Under the pieces are notes generated by a model, which was given only the letters and a program-made list of their open reading frames with translations, was not told where the DNA came from and did not search any database. The position numbers and the translations under genes were made by a program. A stretch of DNA of 64,000 nucleotides from positions 1-64,000 of the forward strand of contig NZ_VUOB01000014.1 of NCBI RefSeq assembly GCF_008386585.1, read 5' to 3'. This document shows positions 42,595-56,775 of this stretch, in pieces (within the stretch, counting starts at the first letter, position 1; each line of letters begins with the position of its first letter). The stretch comes from Solihabitans fulvus (GTDB taxonomy: Bacteria; Actinomycetota; Actinomycetes; Mycobacteriales; Pseudonocardiaceae).

Positions 42595-43091
42595 GATGAA
42601 GCCTCCGCTCGTTCGGCCTTCGCCCGGATCCGGAGCGCGGAGAGCCCGCGTGAGACATGGCTGCGCACGGTCGCCTGCCCGCAGCCGAGGACCTGCGCGA
42701 TCTCGGCGTCGTCCCGATCCTCGAAGTACCGCAACACGATCGCCGCCTGCTGGCGTCGGCTCAGCCCGCTGAGCAGCTCGGCGAGGTGGCCGGCGTCGGC
42801 GATGCGCGCCGCCGGGTCGGCGGCGACCGGGTGCGCGGCCTCGATCAGGTCATGGCTCGACCGCACCGACCGCTGGTACCAGCGCCGCAGCCAGGACAGG
42901 TGCCCGTTGACCACCATCTTGCGGAGGTACAGGTCGGGCCGGTCCAGGCGGGACACCTTGGGCCAGCGGGGATAGGCGCGGATCAGTGCGTCCTGCACCA
43001 GATCCTGGGCAAGCTCGGTGTCCCCGGTCAGCGCGGCGGCGAACCGAACCAACCCGGCGAGTTGCTCACGGCAGAACTCCTCGTACTCCAC
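42591..43091 (-). CDS. ECF sigma factor, SigE family
   Basis: 166 residues. Region 2 (FAAALTGDTELAQDLVQDALIRAYPRW) and region 4 (GLSRRQQAAIVLRYFEDRDDAEIAQVLGC with ATVRSHVSRGLSALR) are clear, and the size fits the actinobacterial SigE-type ECF group. It directs RNA polymerase to an unknown stress regulon. GTG 43091 is taken. It begins 76 bp after the stop of the SMC-like gene on the same strand; the gap holds ACACC-N8-GGTGT, a weak hairpin, and a T-rich patch. Confidence 0.88.
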   Translation of the reverse strand: MEYEEFCREQLAGLVRFAAALTGDTELAQDLVQDALIRAYPRWPKVSRLDRPDLYLRKMVVNGHLSWLRRWYQRSVRSSHDLIEAAHPVAADPAARIADAGHLAELLSGLSRRQQAAIVLRYFEDRDDAEIAQVLGCGQATVRSHVSRGLSALRIRAKAERAEASS

Positions 43092-43167
43092 TTCCTACAA
43101 ACACCCGCAGCCTGGTGTGTTGTGGCACGGTTGGCGGTTTTCTTTTCGCGCCTGGCTCGGGGAGCGG

Positions 43168-47333
<4,166 letters not shown>

Positions 47334-47337
<4 letters not shown>

Positions 47338-48554
47338 GCGTCACCTTCCTCGTCGTCGAACAGGGACCAACTCGGCGGCGCCTGCGGGGCCGGGGGCGCC
47401 TCGCGCTCCGGATCGCCGTCGGGCTCCGGCACCCAGCGGTGCGCGGCCGGGCTCAACAGCCAACCGCCGGGGTCGGCCGGGTCCGGCACCGCGAGGCCCA
47501 TCCGCTCCAACAGGCCGGTCACGTCCTCGACCAGCCGGTCGACGTCCTCGGTGACCTGCCGGGACCACGCCGCCGGGTAGTCCTCGACCAGCTGGCCGCA
47601 GACCTCGCGGATCCGGGCCAACGGCACCGGCCGCCTGCCGTCCGCCGTGTCCTGTGCCTCGGCGTCCTCGCCGCAGTCTGCCAGCAGCGTCGGCAGCGCC
47701 AACAGGGCGATCCGCGCCGCGGTGCTGGTGCCGGGGAAGTAGAGATCGGTCAGGTAGTCCTCGGGGTCGCTGGCGAGCACGCCCTCCAGCCGGCTCTCCG
47801 TGTACAGCCCGAAGCACTGCTCCAACAGCGCCGACTCGCGCCTCTGGTTGCGGCGCAACCACTCCGCCTGGTCGGCCGGCAGGTCCGCGTAGTGCACCAC
47901 CGGGCCCTCGACCAGCCGCCGCCGCACCGCGTGCTCGACCCCGCGCGGCCCTGGCCGGGCCGCGAGCGCCACCAGCCGCGCCGGGTCCGCCGCCTCGGCG
48001 ACCGGGCCGGCCAGCAGTTGGCCGAGCAGGTCCGTGTCGATGGTGATCAGCGCCTCCGCCTGCACCTCCTGGCCCGCGGTGCCGACCGTGCCCTCCGTCT
48101 CGGTGAGCACGCCGAGCCCGACCAGGTGCCGCAGCGCCGCCGTCAGCGCCCGCCGGTCCGCGGTGTCGTCCACCACGTCGATGCCGGCCTCGGCCGCCGC
48201 GGCCCTGACATCGGCCACCAGCCTGGACAACAGCACCTGGCGGCCGGCCCCGGTCAGCACCGCCATGGTCAACGCCAGGTAGGCGTACCCGCGCGGGGAC
48301 AGGCCGGCGACGCCGCGCGTGCTGTCCGCGCCGGGCCCCGCCTTGTACAGGCGCGCGAACCGGCGCTCCACCACCAACCGGTAGCCGAGCAGCCCGGCGA
48401 ACAGGTCCTGGAGCGCGAACCGGTGCCGGTACACCAGCGGCAGCAGCTCGCCGTCCTGGCCGTCGGCGCGCAACAGCGGCCTGCGCAGCAGCGTGCGCGC
48501 GCAGCGCACCACGTTCGCCGCGTCGATGTCGGACAGCTCGTCGAGGACCTTCAT
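47334..48554 (-). CDS. Wadjet-like DUF2398/TIGR02678 protein (JetB-like)
   Basis: 406 residues. The N-terminal pattern RTLLRRPLLRA, LVYRHRFALQDLF, RLVVERRFARLYK is the TIGR02678 (DUF2398) signature. The rest is winged-helix-rich, like the KITE/MukE-type subunits that bridge kleisin and SMC. The C-terminal 30 residues are acidic and Pro-rich. ATG 48554 overlaps the stop of a 47-codon ORF and follows GGAGGG. It is the middle gene of the cassette. Confidence 0.85.
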
Positions 48555-48694
48555 GCCGGCGAGCCCTCCAGACGGTCGTGGCGTGGTGCTGATGTTGGTG
48601 CGGGGTGGTGTCGTGTCGGCGAGCCCTGCTGACCGCGGTGGTTAAGCGTGTGCGCCCGTCGGGTCGTGCTGCGCCGGTTGTCGTGGGCCGTCAT
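48551..48694 (-). CDS. Small basic ORF bridging the DUF2397 and DUF2398 genes
   Basis: 47 codons. Its ATG (48694) overlaps the stop of the upstream gene and its TGA (48551) overlaps the start of the downstream gene, both as ATGA. The product is rich in Arg, His, Thr and Pro (MTAHDNRRSTTRRAHTLNHR at the start) and has no recognisable fold. It may serve only to carry ribosomes across the 136-bp gap between the two genes, or encode a small accessory protein. Neither is proven. Confidence 0.45.
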   Translation of the reverse strand: MTAHDNRRSTTRRAHTLNHRGQQGSPTRHHPAPTSAPRHDRLEGSPA

Positions 48695-50367
48695 GACGGG
48701 GCGTCCTGCCCCTCGTGGTCCAGGGCCAGCGTCGAGTCGTGCAGCGTCAGCGTGCCGCCGCTGGTGGTGATCCTGGTCGCGCTGCCGGCCGCGTGGCGCA
48801 CCGTCACCCGCAGGCCGCGCACCGGGTCGGCGGCCGAGCCCGTGTCGTCGGCCCGCTCCCGCTGCGCCATCGCCATGGTCAGCAGCTCGCACAGCACGCC
48901 GAGCGCGTCCTGCGACAGCGTGGTCTCGGCCAGGCTCGACGCCGCCCCGCTCAGCTCGTTGATCGCCGCGGCTCGCCGCTCGTCCACCTCGCGCGCCTCG
49001 GCCAGCAGCGACTGCTCGGTCATCGGGTCGTCCATGATCCGCGAGGTGCGGCCCCGCGCGCCCCGGTCGCCCCGGCTGCGGACGCTCACCGTGACGTCCC
49101 GCATCGGCCCGTCCCGCCACGGCGTGCGCTCGTCGTCGCCGTCGTGCTCCGGCGCGGGCAGCAGGTGCCGCGCCGAGTAGAGCCCGAATGTCGCCGCGTA
49201 CAGCTCGTGCGCGTCGGCCTGCGCGCTCGCGTCGAACCAGGCGGCCAGCTTCAGCAGCTCGGCGCGCCTGCCGGGCAGCAGCCCGCCGCCCGAGGTGGCC
49301 CGCTTTACGCTCGCCAGCAGCGACCCGATGGCCCTGGCCGTCGCCTCGCGCAGCGCCGTCACCTGGCTTGGCCGGCCGGGCCGGTCCACGAACCAGTCGG
49401 TCAGCTCCTGCCAGTCCGCCGCCGAGCGGCCCCTGGCCCGCTCCACCTCGCCGCCGAGCCGGTCGGTCGGATCGAGCAGCCGCAGCAGCTCGACGCGGGC
49501 CCTGGCGAGCCCGGCCAGCGCGTCGGCGATGGCCGGCGTGTGCCGCAGCACGTCCTCGACCACCCGCTGGATGTACTCGACCAGCAGGTTGCGGAACCCG
49601 GAGATCTCGTCCGGCGCGAGGTGGTTGCGGGTCACCACCTGGCCGAGGTACGCGTAGAAGTCGCGCACGGTCGCGGCCAGCTCGGCGTGTTGCAGGAACA
49701 GCGTGGTGACCTGCTCGGCCAGCGCCTCGCCTGCCCGGCGCGCCCCGGTCGAACTTGGCCCGTGCCGCTCCGCGAGCAGCGCCTCGGACAGCGACGAGCC
49801 GAGCTGCCGCAGCCCCCGCTCCACGGCCGGCAGCAGCTCCCTGGACACCTCGCGGGCGCCCTCCGGCACCCGCAGCAGCTCGTCCACGTCCCGCTGCACC
49901 CGCACCGCGAGCTTGCTCACCTGGTAGCGGACGCTGCCGTGCTGGAACTCGGCGATGCTCGCGGCCACCACCTCGCGGCGGCCCTGCACGAGGTTGCCCC
50001 ACTCGACGAGCTGCCGCAGCCGCGCGATCACGTTCTCGATGCGCGACTCGCCCTGCTCGACCCGGCCCTCCCGCTCGGCCCCGGCCAGCGCGCCGGCGAC
50101 CTCGCCAGCGGACAGGTCGGCGAGCAGCGTCGAGGTGAACAGCCGCATGACGGCCAGGTAGGTGCGGTGGTGGTCGCGGGCGTCCAGGTAGGCGTAGAGC
50201 TTCAGTCGGCGCTGCTGCGCCTCCACCACGTCGCCGTCGTCGCCGACCCCCTGACGGGGACCGGACACGGCCGCGTCAGCTGACCCCTGGCTGTCCCGCA
50301 CCGACTCCACGGTCGGCCACCCTAACTGGCCACCGACCGGGTAACCGCCGTCACGCTGCCGTTTCAC
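48691..50367 (-). CDS. Wadjet-like DUF2397/TIGR02677 protein (JetA-like, kleisin)
   Basis: 558 residues from GTG 50367; GTG 50310 (539 residues) is an equally good start. The segment LKLYAYLDARDHHRTYLAVMR, followed by LFTSTLLADLSAGEV, is the usual N-terminus of TIGR02677 (DUF2397) proteins. A helical middle and a C-terminal winged-helix region follow, as expected for the kleisin-like first subunit. It is the first gene of the cassette and divergent from cbiB. Its stop overlaps the ATG of the small bridging ORF. Confidence 0.85.
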   Translation of the reverse strand: MKRQRDGGYPVGGQLGWPTVESVRDSQGSADAAVSGPRQGVGDDGDVVEAQQRRLKLYAYLDARDHHRTYLAVMRLFTSTLLADLSAGEVAGALAGAEREGRVEQGESRIENVIARLRQLVEWGNLVQGRREVVAASIAEFQHGSVRYQVSKLAVRVQRDVDELLRVPEGAREVSRELLPAVERGLRQLGSSLSEALLAERHGPSSTGARRAGEALAEQVTTLFLQHAELAATVRDFYAYLGQVVTRNHLAPDEISGFRNLLVEYIQRVVEDVLRHTPAIADALAGLARARVELLRLLDPTDRLGGEVERARGRSAADWQELTDWFVDRPGRPSQVTALREATARAIGSLLASVKRATSGGGLLPGRRAELLKLAAWFDASAQADAHELYAATFGLYSARHLLPAPEHDGDDERTPWRDGPMRDVTVSVRSRGDRGARGRTSRIMDDPMTEQSLLAEAREVDERRAAAINELSGAASSLAETTLSQDALGVLCELLTMAMAQRERADDTGSAADPVRGLRVTVRHAAGSATRITTSGGTLTLHDSTLALDHEGQDAPS

Positions 50368-50530
50368 CGGTCAGGGGGTGGCGCGGCGCTCGAGATACCG
50401 CGCCAGCTCGGCCCTCACACCATTGGGGGACACCCGGGACGGTAACCTGCGGGCCTTGGTGCCCGCCGTCGGTGTGGCCGACGAGCCGCCCGGATCATGG
50501 GCCGGCGAGGACTGTGTGGGGGAGGCCCTG

Positions 50531-51475
50531 GTGGGCGCGGGACGCGCGGTCGGTCTGTTGCTCGGTATGGCGGCCGACGCGGTGTACGGGGATCCGAGGC
50601 GGCGTCATCCCGTCGCGGCCTTCGGCCGGGTGGCCGGGGTGGCCGAACGCGTGCTGCATCGCGACCACAAGGCGCCCGGCGTCGCCTACACGGCGCTGCT
50701 GGTCGGCGGCACGGTGCTGGCCGGCGTCGGCGTCGAGCGGCTCGGCCGGAACAGCCAGGTCGTGCAGGCCGCCACCACTGCCGTGGCCACCTGGGCGGTG
50801 CTCGGCGGCGCGTCGCTGGCCAAGGAGGGTACCGCCATGGGCCGGGCGCTCGACGAGGGCGACCTGATCGCGGCGCGGGCCAGGCTGTCGCACCTGTGCG
50901 GGCGCGAGCCGAGCAGACTCGACACCACCGGGCTGGCCAGGGCGACCGTGGAGTCCGTCGCGGAGAACACCTCGGACGCCGTGGTCGCGCCGCTGTTGTG
51001 GGGCGCGGTCGCCGGCGTGCCGGGGCTGCTGGCCTATCGGGCCGTCAACACCCTGGACGCGATGGTCGGCCACCGCAACGCCCGCTACCGCAGGTTCGGC
51101 TGGGCGTCCGCCCGGCTCGACGACCTCGCCAACCTCGTGCCGGCGCGGGTCGCGGCCCTGCTCACGACCCTCGGCGCGCCCGTGGTCGGCGGCTCGGCGT
51201 CGGAGGCGTGGCAGACCTGGCGTCGGGACGCCTCGGCGCACCCGAGCCCCAACGCGGGACAGGTGGAGGCGGCGTTCGCGGGAGCGCTCGAGATCCGCCT
51301 CGGCGGGCGGACCGTGTATCCGCACGGGGCCGAGGAGCGGCCGGTGCTCGGCGACGGCCGCAGCCCGGACGCGGGGCACGTGACCAGGGCCGTCGAGCTG
51401 TCGCGGGTGGTTGGTGCCGGGGCCGGGGTGTTGGCCGCGGTGATCGCGCTCTTCCTTGGGCGCCGCGGCAAGTAA
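50531..51475 (+). CDS. cbiB: Adenosylcobinamide-phosphate synthase CbiB/CobD
   Basis: 314 residues. Typical CbiB features: GLLLGMAADAVYGDPRRRHPVAAFGR at the start, ATVESVAENTSDAVVAPLLW in the middle, and RAVNTLDAMVGHRN and RRDASAHPSPNAGQVEAAFAGAL later. An integral membrane enzyme that attaches aminopropanol to cobyric acid. GTG 50531 follows GGGGGAGG with five-base spacing and gives the standard N-terminus; the frame is open back to 50378. No cobalamin riboswitch is recognisable in the 160 bp before it. Cobalamin genes continue at 52942. Confidence 0.9.
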   Translation: MGAGRAVGLLLGMAADAVYGDPRRRHPVAAFGRVAGVAERVLHRDHKAPGVAYTALLVGGTVLAGVGVERLGRNSQVVQAATTAVATWAVLGGASLAKEGTAMGRALDEGDLIAARARLSHLCGREPSRLDTTGLARATVESVAENTSDAVVAPLLWGAVAGVPGLLAYRAVNTLDAMVGHRNARYRRFGWASARLDDLANLVPARVAALLTTLGAPVVGGSASEAWQTWRRDASAHPSPNAGQVEAAFAGALEIRLGGRTVYPHGAEERPVLGDGRSPDAGHVTRAVELSRVVGAGAGVLAAVIALFLGRRGK

Positions 51476-51532
51476 CGCGGGCCGCCGCACCGAGAACCGG
51501 GCTTGTGCACCCGGAACCGTGGTCCGGCGGGG

Positions 51533-52333
51533 TCAGACCCGGTGCGACTCTTCTTCGTCCTCGGCGAGCATCTCGGCCACCGACTTGCGCTTCGGCCGCT
51601 CCTCGGTGAGCGCGCCCCCTGGACGAGCCTCCCGGACCGTGAAATACAGCCAGCCGAGCAGCGCCATCGCCCCGAAGGCGATCCACTGCAACGCGTAGGA
51701 GAAGAACGGCCCCGAGTCCAGCTGCGGCTCGGGCAGCTCGTTGGTGACGCCGGGCTGGCTGGCGTTGAGCTGGAAGTACCCCGGCCGGATGTCCAGGCTC
51801 GCGGCCTTGCCCACGATGTCCGCGTTGATCCCGTAGACCTGTCGGTGCCCGGCCTCGGTGAACGCGGGCCGGGTCTCCTGCTCGTCCCGCCGCACCCTGG
51901 CCGTCACGGTGACCTCGCCGGCCGGGGCCGCGCCGTACGGCTCGACCTTGTTGTCCTTGAGCCGCACGTAACCCCGGTCGACCAGCACGGTGTCGCCGCT
52001 GGTCAGCGTGAACGGCGTGAGCACCTCGTAGGCCGCCTCGCCCTGCACCGTCCGCAGCCGCGCCAGCGCCTCGGCGTCCTGCCGGTAGCTGCCGGTGAGC
52101 GAGACCTGCCGCCACTCGGCGCCGCTGTTCGGCTCGTCGCGGCTGGGCAGCAGCTGCTCGATCGGCACCGGCGCGGTGGTCCGGGAGTTCAGCACGGCGC
52201 TGTTCTGCGCCTTGCGTTCGTCGTTGCGGCTGAACTGCCACGGCGCGAGCAGCGTGAAGCAGGCGCCCGCGAACACGAACACCGCCAGCGTCAACGCCAG
52301 CCAGCCGGGCCGAACCAGGAACCGAAACCGCAC
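51533..52333 (-). CDS. SURF1-family cytochrome oxidase assembly protein
   Basis: 266 residues. TM1 (WLALTLAVFVFAGACFTLLAPWQ) ends in the SURF1 LxPWQ motif. Strands with WRQVSLTGSY, VLVDRGYV and GYFQLN follow, and TM2 (SYALQWIAFGAMALLGWLYF) closes it. It helps assemble the aa3 oxidase. GTG 52333 lies six bases after TACCGT, a leaderless-like arrangement; the frame extends to 52399. Convergent with cbiB. Confidence 0.88.
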   Translation of the reverse strand: MRFRFLVRPGWLALTLAVFVFAGACFTLLAPWQFSRNDERKAQNSAVLNSRTTAPVPIEQLLPSRDEPNSGAEWRQVSLTGSYRQDAEALARLRTVQGEAAYEVLTPFTLTSGDTVLVDRGYVRLKDNKVEPYGAAPAGEVTVTARVRRDEQETRPAFTEAGHRQVYGINADIVGKAASLDIRPGYFQLNASQPGVTNELPEPQLDSGPFFSYALQWIAFGAMALLGWLYFTVREARPGGALTEERPKRKSVAEMLAEDEEESHRV

Positions 52334-52429
52334 CGGTCCACGGTAGGCGCTCGTCGCGGGGCCGCCGACAACGGGCCACGGCCGCGAGGGCTGGGTCACA
52401 GTTCCCGGTTCGGTGCGGCGAGACCCTCG

Positions 52430-52888
52430 TTACAGGTGCTCCCGCACCCAGTCCAGCATTCCCGGCGTGGCCGCCTCGACCATCGCCAGCACCTCGCGGA
52501 AGTCCTCGATGCCGTCGTAGTAGGGGTCCGGCACGTCCAGGTCGTCGCCGGCCGCCGGGTCGAACGACCGGAGCAGCCGCACCCGCGCCGGGTCGTTCAC
52601 CATGCGCAGCAGCGCCCGCTCGTGCCCCCGGTCCATGGCCACCAGCAGGTCGGCGGCCAGGTGCCGCTGGCCGACCTTGGCCGCCGCGTGCCCGGTCGGG
52701 TAGCCGTGGTCCGCGAGCACCTTTGCCGCCCGCTCGTCGGCGGGCTCGCCGACGTGCCAGCCGCCCGTGCCGGCGCTGGTCACGGTCACCAGGTCGGCCA
52801 GCCCGGCCCGGCGCAGGTGCTCGCCGAACACCAGGGCGGCCATCGGCGAGCGACAGATGTTGCCGGTACAGACGAAGGTCACGTGCAC
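52430..52888 (-). CDS. Low-molecular-weight protein-tyrosine phosphatase
   Basis: 152 residues, the usual size. P-loop [10 protein letters not shown] (C-x5-R-S) at the start and the general-acid loop VPDPYYDG near the end. It removes phosphate from tyrosine of secreted or cytoplasmic targets, like PtpA. GTG 52888 lies six bases after TAGGGT, suggesting a leaderless transcript. Divergent from the aminotransferase gene 53 bp away. Confidence 0.93.
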   Translation of the reverse strand: MHVTFVCTGNICRSPMAALVFGEHLRRAGLADLVTVTSAGTGGWHVGEPADERAAKVLADHGYPTGHAAAKVGQRHLAADLLVAMDRGHERALLRMVNDPARVRLLRSFDPAAGDDLDVPDPYYDGIEDFREVLAMVEAATPGMLDWVREHL

Positions 52889-52941
52889 CGGGCCACCCTA
52901 CGGTCGGATCCACCTCGCCAGGAGCTCTAAACTTCTGCCCG

Positions 52942-54006
52942 ATGACCAGCCAGGACACCGAGCGCGCGCTGCTGCGCCACCACGGGGACGTCGACGCAGC
53001 GCCGGGTCTCGTGGACTTCGCGGTGAACGTCCGCATGGACCGACCGCCGCGTTGGCTGCGCGACCGGCTGGCCGCCGCGCTCGACCGGCTCGGCCGCTAC
53101 CCGTCCTCCGCCGAGGACGCCGCCGCGCGCGCCGCCGTCGCCGCCCGGCACGGCCGGGGGCCCGACGAGGTGCTCGTGCTCAACGGCGCGGCCGAGGGCT
53201 TCGCGCTGTTGCCCGCGCTGCGGCCCACGCTGGCCGCCGTCGTGCATCCCTCCTTCACCGAGCCCGAGGTCGCGCTGGCCGACGCCGGGGTGCCGGTCTG
53301 CCGCGTGCCGCTCGCCGAGGACGACGGTTACCTGCTGCACCCCGAGCTGGTGCCCGACGAGGCCGATCTGGTGGTGGTCGGCAACCCGACCAACCCGACG
53401 TCCGTGCTGCACCCGGCCGGCGCGCTGCGGCGGCTGGCCAGGCCGGGCCGGGTGCTGGTGGTCGACGAGGCGTTCATCGACGCGGTGCCCGGCGAGTGCG
53501 AGTCGCTGGCCGGCGCGGCGGACGTGCCTGGCCTGCTGGTGCTGCGCAGCCTCACCAAGACCTGGGCGCTGCCCGGGTTGCGCGCCGGCTACGCGCTCGG
53601 CGATCCCGCGCTGCTCGCCGGGCTCGGCCGGCACCGTCCACAGTGGCCGGTCGGCAGCCTCGTGCTGGAAGCCGTGACGGCCTGTTCCGAGCCGGCCGCC
53701 GTGGCCGAGTCGGCGCGGCTGGCCGAGCGCGCCGACGCCGAGCGCGCCGACGCGCTGCTGGCGCTCGCCGGCGTGCCCGGCCTGCTGGTGCTGGCCGAGC
53801 CGCGCGCGCCCTTCCTGCTGCTGCGCGTCCCCGACGGCGAGCGCCTGCGCGCCGCGCTGCGCGGCAGGGGCATCGCGGTCCGCAGGGCCGACACGTTCCC
53901 CGGGCTCGGCCCCGACCACCTCAGGGTCGCCGCGCGCGCGCCGGGACAGTTCGGGCTGCTCGTCGACGCCCTTCGGCAGGAACTCGCACTGGAGGTTGGC
54001 GTATGA
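52942..54006 (+). CDS. CobC-like PLP-dependent aminotransferase/decarboxylase
   Basis: 354 residues, fold type I PLP enzyme: [23 protein letters not shown] with the PLP-binding Asp, and [15 protein letters not shown] with the lysine. It resembles histidinol-phosphate aminotransferase; the context (cbiB nearby, then Nif3, zinc ribbon and RNase H-CobC phosphatase as around Rv2231c) favours a role in making the aminopropanol arm of cobalamin. ATG 52942 lies nine bases after TAAACT (52928-52933). The stop overlaps the next ATG. Confidence 0.85.
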   Translation: MTSQDTERALLRHHGDVDAAPGLVDFAVNVRMDRPPRWLRDRLAAALDRLGRYPSSAEDAAARAAVAARHGRGPDEVLVLNGAAEGFALLPALRPTLAAVVHPSFTEPEVALADAGVPVCRVPLAEDDGYLLHPELVPDEADLVVVGNPTNPTSVLHPAGALRRLARPGRVLVVDEAFIDAVPGECESLAGAADVPGLLVLRSLTKTWALPGLRAGYALGDPALLAGLGRHRPQWPVGSLVLEAVTACSEPAAVAESARLAERADAERADALLALAGVPGLLVLAEPRAPFLLLRVPDGERLRAALRGRGIAVRRADTFPGLGPDHLRVAARAPGQFGLLVDALRQELALEVGV

Positions 54007-54842
54007 CCCCGACGCTCGGCGATGTGCTCGCGGTGCTCGCGCAGGCGTATCCGCCGCCGCTGGCCGAGTCCTGGGACGCGGTCGGCCTGGTCTGCGGCGA
54101 TCCGACCGAGCCGGTCAGCCGCGTGCTCGTCTGCGTCGACCCCGTCGAGTCCACTGTGGACGAAGCGCTCGAGGTCGGCGCGCAGCTGCTGCTCGCGCAC
54201 CATCCGCTGCTGCTGCGCGGCGTGCACGGCGTGCCGGCCGACGACCCCAAGGGCGGCCTGGTGCACCGGCTGGTGCGGGCGGGCGCCGCGTTGGTCTGCG
54301 CGCACACCAACGCGGACTCGGCCAGTCCCGGGGTCTCCGACGCGCTGGCCGCCGCGCTCGGCCTCGCCGTGACCGGGCCGCTGGTGCCCAACGTCACCGA
54401 CGCGACGATCGGCGCTGGCCGGATCGGCACGCTGCCGGCGGCCGAGCCGCTGTCCGCGTTCGTGCGGCGGGTCGCCGACGCGCTGCCCGAGACCGCGTGG
54501 GGCGTCCGCGGCGCCGGCGACCCCGACCGCCCGGTCCGGACCGTCGCGGTCTGCGGCGGCGCCGGCGACAGCTACCTGGCCGCGGCGCGGGCCGCCGGGG
54601 TCGACGCCTACGTGACGGCGGACCTCCGGCACCACCCGGCCGGCGAGCATCTCGCCACGGGCCGGGACGCGCCTGCCCTGGTCGACGTCGCGCACTGGGC
54701 GAGCGAGTGGCCGTGGTGCGCCCAGGCAGCGGGGATTCTGCGGGCCGCATTCAACGGTACGGTCGACATTCTCGTCTCCACCCGACGCACCGATCCGTGG
54801 ACGCTCGGGGAGACGAGCGGAAAGAGGAGGACCACAGCGTGA
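54003..54842 (+). CDS. Nif3-like dinuclear metal-centre protein
   Basis: 279 residues, matching the Nif3/YbgI family (Rv2230c type): [26 protein letters not shown] with two metal-binding histidines, CAHTNADSA, and the C-terminal [14 protein letters not shown] plus HWASEWPW. Its biochemical role is unsettled. ATG 54003 follows GGAGG and overlaps the previous stop (ATGA). Confidence 0.9.
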   Translation: MTPTLGDVLAVLAQAYPPPLAESWDAVGLVCGDPTEPVSRVLVCVDPVESTVDEALEVGAQLLLAHHPLLLRGVHGVPADDPKGGLVHRLVRAGAALVCAHTNADSASPGVSDALAAALGLAVTGPLVPNVTDATIGAGRIGTLPAAEPLSAFVRRVADALPETAWGVRGAGDPDRPVRTVAVCGGAGDSYLAAARAAGVDAYVTADLRHHPAGEHLATGRDAPALVDVAHWASEWPWCAQAAGILRAAFNGTVDILVSTRRTDPWTLGETSGKRRTTA

Positions 54843-55576
54843 AAGCCGATCCCGCCGTGCAGCGCAGGCTGCTCGACCTTGCCGAGGTCGACGCCGAGCT
54901 GTCGCGTGTCGCCCATCGCCGCCGCACGCTGCCCGAGATCGCCGAGATCGCCGAGGCGGAGAAGGACCTGCGGGCCAGGCAGGACGCCCTGGTTCGGGTC
55001 GAGACGACGCTCGGCGACCTCAGCAGGGACGTCAAGCGCCAGGAGACCGAGATCGACCAGGTGCGGGCGCGCGAGGACCGCGACCGCGCGCTGCTGGCGT
55101 CCGGCTCGGTCGGCGCCAAGCAGCTCACCGAGCTGGAGCACGAGCTTGGCACCCTGCAACGCCGGCAGGGCGCGCTCGAGGACGACCTGCTGGAGCTGAT
55201 GGAGCGCCGCGAGGCCATCGAGGCCGACGTGCAGCACGCGCGCGCCGGGCTGGACAAGGCCCAGCAGGCCATGGGCGACGCGCAGCACCGCCGCGACGAG
55301 GCGCTCGCCGACTTGGAGTCCGTGGACACCAGGCGCTCCGCCGACCGCGCGCTGATGCAGAAGCAGTTCCCCGAGAACCTGTTGGCCCTCTACGAGCGGG
55401 TCCGCGCGCACAAGGGCATCGGCGCGGCCCTGCTGCGGTCTCGCCGCTGCGGCGCGTGCCGGATCGAGCAGGACCGCAGCGTGCTCAGCCGGCTGCGCGA
55501 GGCCGCCGCCGACGAGGTCGTCCAGTGCGACGAGTGCGGCGCGATCATGGTGCGCACCCCGGAGTCCGGCCTGTGA
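54839..55576 (+). CDS. Coiled-coil C4 zinc-ribbon protein
   Basis: 245 residues. A long helical hairpin (residues 15-170) is followed by a zinc ribbon with CGAC and CDEC pairs. This is the actinobacterial Rv2229c family, found between Nif3 and RNase H genes; it probably binds nucleic acid. GTG 54839 overlaps the previous stop and follows AAAGAGGAGG. Confidence 0.9.
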   Translation: MKADPAVQRRLLDLAEVDAELSRVAHRRRTLPEIAEIAEAEKDLRARQDALVRVETTLGDLSRDVKRQETEIDQVRAREDRDRALLASGSVGAKQLTELEHELGTLQRRQGALEDDLLELMERREAIEADVQHARAGLDKAQQAMGDAQHRRDEALADLESVDTRRSADRALMQKQFPENLLALYERVRAHKGIGAALLRSRRCGACRIEQDRSVLSRLREAAADEVVQCDECGAIMVRTPESGL

Positions 55577-56685
55577 CCCGACGGGTCGCGATCGAGGCCG
55601 ACGGCGGCTCGCGGGGCAACCCGGGGCCCGCCGGCTACGGCGCGGTTGTGCTCGACCCGGTGTCCGGCGACGTGCTCGCGGAGCGCTTCGGCGGGATCGG
55701 CATCGCCACCAACAACGTGGCGGAGTACCAGGGCCTCATCGCCGGCCTGCGCGCGGCGCGCGAGCTCGGCGCGGACGAGGTCGACGTGCGGATGGACTCC
55801 AAGCTCGTGGTCGAGCAGATGTCCGGGCGCTGGCAGGTCAAGCATCCCGCGATGCGACCGCTGGCCGCCGAGGCGCGGGAGGTCGCCGAGGACTTCGACC
55901 GCGTCACCTACGAGTGGATTCCCCGGGAGCGCAACAAGCGCGCCGACCGGCTGGCCAACCAGGCGATGGACGAGCAGGCCGGCATCCGTCCCGCCGACGC
56001 GGCCCCCGCGCGCGAGGAGCCGTCGCCGAGCTACCAGACCGCCCCGCCCGCCGTCTGGTCCGGCGCGGGCGGCACGCCGACCCGCCTGCTGCTGCTCCGC
56101 CACGGGCAGACCGAGTTCTCCGTGCAGCGCCGCTACTCCGGGCGCGGCGACCTGCCGCTGACCGAGATCGGCGCGGCACAGGCCGAGGCCGCCGCGCTTC
56201 GACTGTCCACAATGGACAAGCCGATCGCCGTGGTGTGCTCGCCGCTGGCCAGGGCGCGACAGACCGCCGAGGCCGTCGCGCGGGCCACCGGCGCCGAGCT
56301 GTCCGTGCACGACGGGCTCATCGAGACCGACTTCGGCGAGTGGGAGGGGCTCACCTTCGCCGAGGCTGTCGAGCGCGACCCCGAGACGCACCGCAGGTGG
56401 CTGTCGGACACATCGGTGCCGCCGCCCGGCGGCGAGAGCTTCGACGCGGTGCACCGCAGGGTGCGGCGCACCCGCGACGAGCTGATCGCCAAGCACGGCG
56501 GCGCGACCCTGGTCGTGGTCAGCCACGTCACGCCGATCAAGTCGCTGCTGCGGATGGCGCTGGACGTCGGTCCCTCGCTGCTGTTCCGGCTGCACCTCGA
56601 CCTCGCGTCGCTGTCGATCGCGGAGTTCTACCCCGACGGCCACGCCTCGGTGCGGCTGGTCAACGACACCTCGTACCTGGCCTGA
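55573..56685 (+). CDS. Bifunctional RNase HI / histidine phosphatase (alpha-ribazole phosphatase-like)
   Basis: 370 residues. The N-terminal ~140 residues are RNase HI (VAIEADGGSRGNPG with the first Asp, NNVAEYQGL with Glu, VRMDSKLVVEQ with Asp, NKRADRLAN with the last Asp). After a Pro/Ala linker comes a phosphoglycerate-mutase-like domain (LLLLRHGQTEF and VVVSHVTPIK). This is the Rv2228c type, with RNase H and CobC phosphatase activities, so it links R-loop removal to the cobalamin block. GTG 55573 overlaps the previous stop. Confidence 0.93.
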   Translation: MTRRVAIEADGGSRGNPGPAGYGAVVLDPVSGDVLAERFGGIGIATNNVAEYQGLIAGLRAARELGADEVDVRMDSKLVVEQMSGRWQVKHPAMRPLAAEAREVAEDFDRVTYEWIPRERNKRADRLANQAMDEQAGIRPADAAPAREEPSPSYQTAPPAVWSGAGGTPTRLLLLRHGQTEFSVQRRYSGRGDLPLTEIGAAQAEAAALRLSTMDKPIAVVCSPLARARQTAEAVARATGAELSVHDGLIETDFGEWEGLTFAEAVERDPETHRRWLSDTSVPPPGGESFDAVHRRVRRTRDELIAKHGGATLVVVSHVTPIKSLLRMALDVGPSLLFRLHLDLASLSIAEFYPDGHASVRLVNDTSYLA

Positions 56686-56731
56686 CCCGCGTCCTCCCCG
56701 GCCCGCGCCGCGAGCGCAAAGGGAAAGGCGC

Positions 56732-56775
56732 GTCGGGCGAGAACGACGGAAAGGCAAGTCAGGCGAGCACGACGG
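56732..56775. repeat. Direct repeat at the 3' end of the P450 gene
   Basis: GTCGGGCGAGAACGACGG (56732) and GTCAGGCGAGCACGACGG (56758) share 16 of 18 bases, 26 bp apart. The second contains the P450 stop codon and last codons; the first is a decayed copy outside the gene. Confidence 0.7.

Noticed and set aside
50378..50530. A cobalamin riboswitch before cbiB
   Set aside because: No B12-box or the usual conserved core segments were found; the stretch is better explained as promoter and 5' leader.
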